Shown here one piece after another: positions 7,424-14,675 of a stretch of DNA of 64,000 nucleotides. The notes under the pieces are model-generated. The model made no database searches. It had not been told where the DNA came from and saw only the letters and a program-made list of their open reading frames with translations. The DNA is taken from NCBI RefSeq assembly GCF_000147815.2, contig NC_015957.1, positions 124,001 through 188,000 of the forward strand. Reading direction: 5' to 3'. This stretch comes from Streptomyces violaceusniger Tu 4113. Its GTDB lineage: Bacteria; Actinomycetota; Actinomycetes; Streptomycetales; Streptomycetaceae. The translations under genes and the position numbers were made by a program. Every line of letters begins with the position of its first letter. Position 1 is the first letter of the stretch.

Positions 7424-8137
7424 TCAGGAGGACGCGCCGCGTGCCTTGAGCATCCCGGCCATCAGCTCGATCTCCGACTGCTGGCCCTGGACCATGGTCG
7501 TGGCCAGATGCTTCTCGGTCGGGTCCTTGACCAGCTCGACCGCGCCCTTCGCCATCGCGACGCCGCCCTTGTGATGGGCGGTCATCAGCTTCAGGTAGAG
7601 CACCTCGGCCGCCTTGCCCTTGGCCTTGCGCAACTCGTCGAGCTGGGTGTTGGTGGCCATGCCCGGCATGAGCGAGCCGTCGTGCGGCTTGTACGCGCCG
7701 CCGCCGTCCATGCCCTTCATGGAGCCGTGGTCCATGCCCTCCATACCGTCCATACCGTGCTTCATCCACGTCATGGGCGGGTCCTCGGACGTCTTGTCCA
7801 GCCCCCACATGTCCAGCCAGCCCTGCAGCATCCCGCTCTGGGTGGCCTGCGTGCTGGCGATGTCGAACGCCAGCCGCCGCACCTCGTCGTCGCTCGTGCG
7901 GTCGCGCACGATGAACGACATCTCCACCGCCTGCTGGTGATGGACGGACATGTCGCGGGCGAAACCGGCCTCGGCGGAGGTGTCCTTCGGCGTACCCGTA
8001 TCGGTCGTGCCCTCCGAGCGGTCGCTCGTCAGCCACAGCACGGCCACCGCCACCAGCGTCACCAGCGCGAAGGCGGCGGTGATCCCCGCCACCAGCGGCC
8101 GGCGTGCGGCGCGGCCGACGGCGGTCCCGTCGCTCAC
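7424..8137 (-). CDS. DUF305 membrane-anchored protein
   Basis: This 237-residue protein has a single N-terminal membrane helix (residues 15-37) and then a DUF305 four-helix domain, with the hallmark RDMSVHHQQAVEMS and, in the second half, LKLMTAHHKGGVAMA. Between them is a Met/His/Gly-rich loop (KHGMDGMEGMDHGSMKGMDG) that looks suited to metal binding, possibly copper. Known DUF305 proteins are ferritin-like and often near copper-handling genes; the substrate here is inference. Its start overlaps the DUF3105 stop by 4 bp (ATGA), so both are translated together. Confidence 0.85.
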   Translation of the reverse strand: MSDGTAVGRAARRPLVAGITAAFALVTLVAVAVLWLTSDRSEGTTDTGTPKDTSAEAGFARDMSVHHQQAVEMSFIVRDRTSDDEVRRLAFDIASTQATQSGMLQGWLDMWGLDKTSEDPPMTWMKHGMDGMEGMDHGSMKGMDGGGAYKPHDGSLMPGMATNTQLDELRKAKGKAAEVLYLKLMTAHHKGGVAMAKGAVELVKDPTEKHLATTMVQGQQSEIELMAGMLKARGASS

Positions 8138-8802
8138 GAGGTCTTTCCGTTGGTGCAGTAGGCGCCGGGCTCGGGGGTCTGCTTGCCCTGGACGAACTTC
8201 TTGAAGAAGGCGGCCACCCGCGGGTCCGACGCCTTCTGGATGTCAAGCTGGTTGCCCCAGGCGTTGAGGACGATCGGCGCGTCCTGCTCCTGGTAGGGGC
8301 TGATCATCGAGTACGGGGTCTTCTTCACCCGCTCCGAGAGGGCGGCGATGTCCTCCTTCGGCGCCTTGTCGGTGTACGTCACCCACACCGCGCCGTGCTC
8401 CAGCGCGTGCACCGCGTTCTCCTTCGCCAGCGGCTTGGTGTAGACGTCGCCGTTGCAGTTCTGCCAGACCTGGTTGTGGTTTCCGCCGACCGGCGGCGAC
8501 ATCGCGTACTTCACCGTGCCCTGGACATGCGTCCGGCCCAGGTTCTTCCAGGTCTTCATGCCCTTGAACTCGCCGGTCTGCACGACCGTGGAGGTGACCT
8601 TGGCCTCCTTCTTGTCCTTCTTGTCGCTCGCGTCGACGAGGAAGTAGCCCCCGACGGCCAGTCCGGCGACGATCACCGCGACGGAGGTGACGGTGATGGC
8701 CCGGAACCTGCGCTCGCGCGCCTTCTCGGCGCGGCGCAGTTCCTCTATCTTCGCGCGGCGGTCGGCCGCGGTGCCCTTCGTCTTCGATCCCTTGGAGCCC
8801 AT
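8134..8802 (-). CDS. DUF3105 membrane-anchored protein
   Basis: This 222-residue protein has a charged cytoplasmic N-terminus, one membrane helix (about residues 37-58) and an extracytoplasmic DUF3105 domain with SPPVGGNHNQVWQNC, HALEHGAVWVTY and, near the end, PGAYCTNGKTS. DUF3105 and DUF305 genes are commonly paired in actinomycetes; the role is unknown. I chose the ATG at 8802; an upstream extension to 8856 is made of a 9-bp tandem repeat (GTTCGCGCA) and is unlikely to be coding. Confidence 0.85.
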   Translation of the reverse strand: MGSKGSKTKGTAADRRAKIEELRRAEKARERRFRAITVTSVAVIVAGLAVGGYFLVDASDKKDKKEAKVTSTVVQTGEFKGMKTWKNLGRTHVQGTVKYAMSPPVGGNHNQVWQNCNGDVYTKPLAKENAVHALEHGAVWVTYTDKAPKEDIAALSERVKKTPYSMISPYQEQDAPIVLNAWGNQLDIQKASDPRVAAFFKKFVQGKQTPEPGAYCTNGKTS

Positions 8803-8898
8803 GGCTGTCCTTGTCCTCGGAGTACTCAAAGTTCGCGCAGTTCGCGCAGTTCGCACGCTGGATGGGTGGAGCGGTGCATCGCGGTTACCGGCGCCGGC

Positions 8899-9375
<477 letters not shown>

Positions 9376-9480
9376 CGCGCCAGATCGTAACCACTGCGGC
9401 TGTCGCGACTGAATGGGCCCACGGCGGAAGGTGGGCAAATGCCTGGTGGGGGCGCGGCATCAGTCGCGACGTCCGGTGGC

Positions 9481-9660
9481 CTCAGGTGTCCCGGAGGTGT
9501 CCCGGCGTCAGCCGCGCCGCCCGAGCGTCAGCCGCGCCGCCCCGCGCCGCCCCGCGCCAGCCGCGCCGTCCGCCGTACGCCGCCCCGCCCCGCGCCGCGC
9601 CGCCCCGCGCCGCGCCGCGCCAGCGCCAGCCGCCCCGCGCCGTCCGCCGTACGCCGCCCC
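9481..9660. repeat. C-rich degenerate tandem repeat, no gene
   Basis: About 180 bp of CCGCGCCGCC-type motifs with the segment GTCCGCCGTACGCCGCCCC appearing twice. It fills most of the gap 9376-9660 behind the EhpF-like gene. I see no coding gene or clear hairpin that stands out from the composition. Confidence 0.6.
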
Positions 9661-10761
9661 TCAGTAGACGCCCTCGATCACAACCTCGTCGTCGAACATC
9701 GCGACCGGCCCCACATCGGCCACCGAGTCCCCGGCCGCGCCCTCGGGCGGCGGGACGCGGATCGCCAGATCGCGCTCGAGGTTGCCCGGCAGCAGAGCGG
9801 ACTTGCTGACGTGGTTCATCACCACCTGGCCGCGCTCCCCGTACGGCACCGGCTCCCCGCTCGCCGGGTCCACCACCGAGAAGGTGACGAACGGCGTGCG
9901 CGGATCGAAGACACACGGCTCGTCCGGGCCGAGCCCCAGCCGCTCCGTGGCACCGCCGAGGATCATGGTGTTGCCGTAGGTGCCGTAGAGCGCACAGCCG
10001 GGGAAGACCTCGTTGCGCAGCAGATCGCGGGTGTCGGCGTCCATATGGGCGCCGCCCCACATGATGCCCTTGACCTTCTCCCCGATCAGCTCGATCAGGT
10101 CGTCATGCCGGGCCAGCCGCTCCAGCAGCGGCGGGGTGGTCATCAGCACCCCGATGTCCTGGGTGCGCAGGACGTACGCCGCCTGCTCCACCAGATGGCT
10201 CACATAGGCGTCGGTCTCCTCGGCCTTCCCGGCGGAGATCAGCTTCTTCACCCACCGCGGATCCATGTCGACGCGGAACATCAGCCCACCGTGCCGCGCG
10301 GCCGTGCCCGCGACCATCTCGCCGACCATATGGGGGCCGCTGGGCGCGATGGCGAGCCAGTCCACCCCGCGCGGGATGCCGAGCCCGTCGAGGTCGGCAC
10401 TCAGCCCGTGGGTGAGCCGGTCCAGCCAGTCGCGCAGACACACGATCCGCTTGGGCGCGCCGGTGGTGCCGCCGCTTTCGAAGACACCGACGATCCGGGC
10501 GTCGGCGCCGTAGCCCTGGGGGATCAGATCGCGCACCGGCACGTCGCGCAACTCCCCCGTGACATTGGGGAAGAGTGCGAGATCGGCGACGCCCTTGACG
10601 TCCCGGCGCGGATCGAAGTCCAGCGTCCGCGCCTTCCGCAGCCAGAACGGGGAGCCGGTGTCCGGGCCGAAGTGCCACTCCATGGCGGCGCGGATGTACT
10701 CGTCGGGGTCGGGGCGCTCGTCGAAGGGGACGTCGAGCACGGAAAGGGAAGCTGTCGGCAC
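9661..10761 (-). CDS. EhpF-like adenylate-forming enzyme (carboxylate activation)
   Basis: This 366-residue protein belongs to the acyl-CoA synthetase/AMP-binding superfamily. The phosphate-binding loop is FESGGTTGAPKRIV (about residues 92-105), and a later motif GTYGNTMILGG matches the A5 region. The C-terminal swivelling domain of normal synthetases is absent, which is also true of EhpF from griseoluteic acid (phenazine) biosynthesis at nearly the same length. Its partner upstream in the same direction is a LuxC/EhpG-like reductase, so the pair may activate a carboxylic acid and reduce it to an aldehyde. No phenazine core genes are nearby, so the substrate is unknown. Confidence 0.75.
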   Translation of the reverse strand: MPTASLSVLDVPFDERPDPDEYIRAAMEWHFGPDTGSPFWLRKARTLDFDPRRDVKGVADLALFPNVTGELRDVPVRDLIPQGYGADARIVGVFESGGTTGAPKRIVCLRDWLDRLTHGLSADLDGLGIPRGVDWLAIAPSGPHMVGEMVAGTAARHGGLMFRVDMDPRWVKKLISAGKAEETDAYVSHLVEQAAYVLRTQDIGVLMTTPPLLERLARHDDLIELIGEKVKGIMWGGAHMDADTRDLLRNEVFPGCALYGTYGNTMILGGATERLGLGPDEPCVFDPRTPFVTFSVVDPASGEPVPYGERGQVVMNHVSKSALLPGNLERDLAIRVPPPEGAAGDSVADVGPVAMFDDEVVIEGVY

Positions 10762-10788
10762 GGGTTGCTCCTCATGCTCCTCGTGGGG

Positions 10789-10907
10789 GACGGGCGGCGC
10801 CGGGTCGGCGCCCTCGGGGACAGGCGACGCGGGATCGGCGCAGTCGGGGACGGGCGACCCCGGGTCGGCGCCGTCAGGACAGGCGACGCCGGGTCGGCGC
10901 CGTCAGC
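10789..10907. repeat. Four-copy 29-30 bp tandem repeat in operon gap
   Basis: Units start GACGGGCGGC, GACAGGCGAC, GACGGGCGAC and GACAGGCGAC at 10789, 10819, 10849 and 10878, each containing GGGTCGGCGCC or GGATCGGCGC. It spans the gap between the two EhpF/EhpG-like genes and touches the stop of the upstream one. Confidence 0.8.
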
Positions 10908-12378
10908 CGCGGATGACGGCCTTCGTACGCATCAGGAACTCGCCGAGATACGCGTCGTGCGGGATCCCCGGGGCGATCCAGTGCGTGGGGTGGTCCCCGA
11001 TGTAGAGGTTCTTGACGGACGGCTCGGCGAGCAGCGCGTCCAGCAGCGCCTCGTCCCCGGTGATCGCCGTGACGACCAGGCTGTCCCGGAGCGCGGCGAC
11101 CCCCGCCGCACGCGTCCAGGGCGCCACCCAGACGCAGGGGAACGACAGCTCCATGCCCAGCCGCGGGTCCCGCGGATCGTCGAGCTGGAAGACGGCCGGA
11201 CGCAGGGCGGCGCTGCCGTCGCCGAGGTCGTCCACCACCCCGTCGCCGCCCAGCCACGCCCGGGCGCCCGCGGCCTTGCCGAGCAGAAGGCGCTCGAAGC
11301 CGCGGGCGACCTCGAGCGGATGGACCGGCAGTACCGCCTTCTCGTCCTGCGGCGGCAGGCTGGGGAGCGCGGCGAGCCGTTCCGCCAGCGCCTCGGCGAC
11401 CGGCGCCGGATCGCCCTCCACGAGCACGGCGGTGGCGTTGACGCACGCGGTGCCGCCATGGCGGGCGATCGAGTCGACGACGACATCGAGATGGTCGCGC
11501 CAGTCCCGGTCGGCGGTGAGCAGGATCTTGGAGCGGCCGGGGCCGTTGGGCAGCACGGCCGGATCGGTGGCGTAGCGGTCGATGACCTCCTGCCCGCCGT
11601 AGACCATGGACAGATCCGCACCGTGCAGGATCTCCCCGGCCGCGTCGTGGTCGGTGGGCAGCAGCACCACCTGATCCGTCCCGAAACCCGCCTCGCGCAG
11701 GGCGCCGACCAGCCGGTACGGGGTGAGCGGCTCACGGCGGGAGGGGCGTACGGCCACCCGGTAGCCCAGCGCCAGCGCCTCCAGCCACAGGGCGTGCACG
11801 GCGGGGTGGTTTCCGGCGGCGTGCACGGCGAAGACATCGCCGCGCCGGATCCACACGGCGGTGCCGCTGCGGGCGTACGGATCGCGCCAGTCGCCCACCG
11901 CCCCCACCGGGCGGGCCGCCTGGACGCTGCGGTACGCCTCGGTGGCGCTGAGCCGTATCGCCTCCACGGCGATCCGCACATTGGCGAGCGGGGTGCCCGA
12001 CATCCGGCACACCGCGCTCTCGTACGCCGCCGCCGTCATCCCGGCGACGGTGCCGGTGGCGAACAGCTCCCCCGCCCGCTTCAGCGCGGCCAGCCGCTCC
12101 TCCAGCGGCGGGGTGGCGGCGGCGCGCAGCGCGGCCAGCGCGCGGGTGACGAACAGCCGGGGCACGAGGGAGAGTTCGGCCATGGGAGTGCCGGTGACAT
12201 CGCTGATGGTGAGGCGGTGACGGGAGCGGTAGGGCCCCTTGGGGCCGAGGGCGTCCAGGGCCTGCAGGGCCTGCAGGGGGTCGGGGGCATGCGGGGCGTC
12301 CGGGGCCTCCGGGGCGTGTGGCGCGTCCGGTGCGTCCGGCGCGTCCAGGGCGTCCGGGGTGGTGGCGGGCTGGGACAC
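10903..12378 (-). CDS. LuxC/EhpG-like acyl reductase (aldehyde dehydrogenase superfamily)
   Basis: This 491-residue protein starts at GTG 12378, with GAAGGAG 5 bp before it. After a repetitive Ala/Asp/Pro-rich leader (residues 5-45, DAPDAPDAPHAPEAP) comes an aldehyde-dehydrogenase fold of the LuxC type. HGGTACVNATAVLV carries the probable catalytic Cys. LuxC and EhpG reduce an activated acyl group to an aldehyde with NADPH. Together with the EhpF-like protein this forms a two-protein carboxylate-to-aldehyde system. The leader is probably disordered and expanded by repeats. It is divergent from the response regulator at 12565. Confidence 0.75.
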   Translation of the reverse strand: MSQPATTPDALDAPDAPDAPHAPEAPDAPHAPDPLQALQALDALGPKGPYRSRHRLTISDVTGTPMAELSLVPRLFVTRALAALRAAATPPLEERLAALKRAGELFATGTVAGMTAAAYESAVCRMSGTPLANVRIAVEAIRLSATEAYRSVQAARPVGAVGDWRDPYARSGTAVWIRRGDVFAVHAAGNHPAVHALWLEALALGYRVAVRPSRREPLTPYRLVGALREAGFGTDQVVLLPTDHDAAGEILHGADLSMVYGGQEVIDRYATDPAVLPNGPGRSKILLTADRDWRDHLDVVVDSIARHGGTACVNATAVLVEGDPAPVAEALAERLAALPSLPPQDEKAVLPVHPLEVARGFERLLLGKAAGARAWLGGDGVVDDLGDGSAALRPAVFQLDDPRDPRLGMELSFPCVWVAPWTRAAGVAALRDSLVVTAITGDEALLDALLAEPSVKNLYIGDHPTHWIAPGIPHDAYLGEFLMRTKAVIRG

Positions 12379-12564
12379 GCTGGCTCCTTCGCGGGCGGAG
12401 GACACACCGGCCCCTCGGCGGGCGCGGCGGGAAAGGGGTGAACCACGCTTATCCCACGGCGCGGACGGGACAGAGTCAATTGGCCCAAAGGCCATACCGG
12501 CCCCCTGGGCCGGGCCGGGCGCACCGCGGGCCACGTACCATGCGCGGCCGGAGGTGGTGGGGAC

Positions 12565-13284
12565 ATGGGAGAGACAGGTGGCGGTCGCGTCCTGGTGACC
12601 GACGACGACGCGGCCATACGACGGTCCCTGGAGCGCGGGCTGCGCCTCAACGGCTTCTCCGTGACCCTCGCGGACGGCGGCCACGCCGCGCTCGCCGCGG
12701 TGCGCGACGGCGCGCCCGACGTGGTGGTCCTGGACATCTCCATGCCCGACCTCAGCGGTATCGAGGTGTGCCGCGCCCTGCGCGGGGACGGCAATGACGT
12801 CCCCGTCCTGATGCTCTCGGCGCTCGACGAGGTGTCCGACCGGGTGGCCGGGCTGCAGGCCGGGGGCGACGACTACCTCGTCAAGCCGTTCGCGCTCCAG
12901 GAGTTGGTGCTGCGGCTGCACGCCCTGCTGCGCCGCCGTCCGCCCGCCGCCACCGACCGGGTGCGGGCCGGTGCGCTGGAGATGGCGCCGGAGGCCCAGG
13001 GGGCGTGGCTGGACGGAACGCCGCTGCGGCTCACCCGGCGCGAGTTCGAGCTGCTGGACACGTTCGCCCGCAACGCCGGGATCGTGCTCACCCGCGATCA
13101 GCTCCTGGACCGCGTCTGGGGCTACGACTTCGAGGTGCGGACGGACGCAGTGGACACCTTCGTCAGCTATCTGCGCCGCAAGCTGGAGGCGGGCGGCCGG
13201 CCCCGGATGCTGCACACGGTGCGCGGCGTGGGCTTCGTCCTGCGGCCGTCCGGACCGCCGGAGGGCCGCCCAACAGGCCCGTGA
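12565..13284 (+). CDS. OmpR/PhoB-type response regulator, orphan
   Basis: This 239-residue protein has a receiver domain in residues 8-120 with the phosphoacceptor Asp in VVVLDISMPDLSG, acidic pocket VTDDD and Lys in YLVKPFA. The C-terminal winged helix is seen as LTRREFELLDTFARNAG, RDQLLDRVWGYDFEV and YLRRKLEAGG. It resembles MprA/TcrA-type regulators. There is no histidine kinase beside it, so the partner is unlinked. It is divergent from the EhpG-like gene, with a 186-bp shared control region, and could regulate that pair. Confidence 0.9.
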   Translation: MGETGGGRVLVTDDDAAIRRSLERGLRLNGFSVTLADGGHAALAAVRDGAPDVVVLDISMPDLSGIEVCRALRGDGNDVPVLMLSALDEVSDRVAGLQAGGDDYLVKPFALQELVLRLHALLRRRPPAATDRVRAGALEMAPEAQGAWLDGTPLRLTRREFELLDTFARNAGIVLTRDQLLDRVWGYDFEVRTDAVDTFVSYLRRKLEAGGRPRMLHTVRGVGFVLRPSGPPEGRPTGP

Positions 13285-13467
13285 ACGAGGGCTGTTCAAC
13301 GACGCCGGGGGATTCCGCCGGGCGTTCTGTGCATTCGGGGCGTTCCGGATGTTCCCGCCGTTCCGGCCCACAGAATTTCCACAAAGAAGGCTCCTAGTTT
13401 TTTTTCCCTAGACCGGGACGGTCCGGCCCCTCCCGGGCCGTCCGGCTCCAAGGGAAGGAACAGCACC

Positions 13468-13893
13468 ATGCACCGTGGAAAGAGCGTCATCGTGGCCTGT
13501 GCGGCCACCGCTGCCCTGCTCGGTCCGGTGGGCGTCGCGGCGGCGGACGGCAGCGCCCCGGCCTCCACACCGGCCGCCGCCCCGAGCGCGAAGCCGCACA
13601 AGGGAGCGGGGGACGGCTCCCAGGGGCTGTGCAAGCGCTCCAAGAAGATCGACAAGCGGCTGGACCGGGCGCTGAAGCGGCTGAAGGGCCAGGCGTCCGT
13701 CAAGGGGTCCGTGGCCCGGCTGGCGAAGCGGGTCGAGCGGGCGAAGAAGGCGGACCACACGGAGGTCGAGACCTTCCTCAACCACAAGCTCACCTTCCGC
13801 AGGTCCCTCGTGACCACGCTCGAGCAGCGCCAGAAGGACCTGTCGAAGGTCCAGACGTGGTGCGCCTCGCGCGGTGCGGGTTCCGGCACATGA
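13468..13893 (+). CDS. Small secreted helical protein
   Basis: This 141-residue protein has a classic Sec signal peptide (MHRGKSVIVACAATAALLGPVGVAAA, cleavage after about residue 26), a Pro/Ala spacer, and then a very basic helical region (LCKRSKKIDKRLDRALKRLKG, later ARLAKRVERAKKAD) containing two Cys. It likely forms a helical hairpin outside the cell. Similar proteins occur across streptomycetes without known function. Its stop overlaps the start of the next lipoprotein gene (ATGA), so the two are cotranslated and may interact. Confidence 0.7.
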   Translation: MHRGKSVIVACAATAALLGPVGVAAADGSAPASTPAAAPSAKPHKGAGDGSQGLCKRSKKIDKRLDRALKRLKGQASVKGSVARLAKRVERAKKADHTEVETFLNHKLTFRRSLVTTLEQRQKDLSKVQTWCASRGAGSGT

Positions 13894-14150
13894 GGCGCGG
13901 TCGGCCCGTACGGCGCGGCCCCTGGGCCGTGGCGGCCACGGCGGTGCTCTGCGCCGCGCTGGCCACCGGCTGCGGTGGCGGCAAGGGCGGCGGTTCGGAC
14001 GACGCCGACGGCTCGGACGGCTCATCGGGGTCGTCATCCGCCCCGTCGGCCACCGCACCGGCTCCGTCCACCTCCGAGCTGAACAAGCTGGTGGACGACG
14101 CCGAGTCGGCGGCCGACAAGGCGGACTCCGACGCCGCGAGCGACAACTGA
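13890..14150 (+). CDS. Small lipoprotein
   Basis: This 86-residue protein has a basic N-terminus and a hydrophobic stretch ending in a lipobox-like LATGC at about residue 28, so it should be a membrane lipoprotein. The mature part is mostly Ser/Gly/Asp/Ala and then a short acidic helix (ELNKLVDDAESAADKADS). The strong ATGA overlap with the secreted basic protein upstream suggests a charge-complementary pair at the cell surface; that pairing is inference. Confidence 0.65.
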   Translation: MRRGRPVRRGPWAVAATAVLCAALATGCGGGKGGGSDDADGSDGSSGSSSAPSATAPAPSTSELNKLVDDAESAADKADSDAASDN

Positions 14151-14220
14151 CGGCGAACGACAACTGACCGCGAACGAAGACCGACCCCGAACGACACCTG
14201 ACCACAAGGTGCCGGGAGGC

Positions 14221-14244
14221 CCCCGGCGCGGCATCGCGCCGGGG
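14221..14244. terminator. Bidirectional terminator
   Basis: Perfect 10-bp arms CCCCGGCGCG / CGCGCCGGGG around a GCAT loop, between the convergent lipoprotein gene and the YbaY-like gene. Confidence 0.8.
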
Positions 14245-14248
14245 CCCC

Positions 14249-14635
14249 TCAGACGAGGGTGACCGAGGCGATCAGACCGGCGGTGGAACCGGCCGGTACG
14301 GGGTTGGCCTCGGCGCTGACCAGATCGCCGCTCTCCATGACACCGGAGCCGCTGACGTCCACATGGACCCGCAGCCCGTAGTTGTCGCCCGGGACCAGCT
14401 CACCCGGGACGGTGACACTGAACGGGACGTGGCCTCCCGGGCTCAGCGGCACATCGGTGAGGACCTGCGCCGCCACGATCGACTCGGGGGTATCCGAGCG
14501 GGACACGTTGCGCACCTCCACCACCACCCGCGCCGCCCGCCCGGCGGGGGCGTCGGGGGGCAGGGTCACGATGCCGCTCAGGACACTGCTCACTCCGAGA
14601 TGTTTTCCCCCTGGACGGAGGACTTGTTCCGCCAT
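14249..14635 (-). CDS. YbaY-like beta-sandwich protein
   Basis: This protein has up to 128 residues. From residue 15 on it matches the YbaY/YscW-type lipoprotein domain: VSGIVTLPPDAP, VVVEVRNVSRSD, then PFSVTVPGELVPGDNYGLRVHV. It lacks a signal peptide, so here it is probably cytoplasmic or a secreted form without a canonical leader. A GTG at 14593 (codon 15) would give a 114-residue protein beginning at the conserved domain and is an equally good start. The stop lies next to a bidirectional terminator. The role in actinomycetes is not known. Confidence 0.6.
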   Translation of the reverse strand: MAEQVLRPGGKHLGVSSVLSGIVTLPPDAPAGRAARVVVEVRNVSRSDTPESIVAAQVLTDVPLSPGGHVPFSVTVPGELVPGDNYGLRVHVDVSGSGVMESGDLVSAEANPVPAGSTAGLIASVTLV

Positions 14636-14675
14636 CCGGGTGGGAACGCCGTTCGGGCCGGGCGGAGCGGTGTCG

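Noticed and set aside
9439..12441. 1000-codon plus-strand frame
   Set aside because: Antisense to the EhpF/EhpG-like genes, which have conserved motifs on the minus strand.
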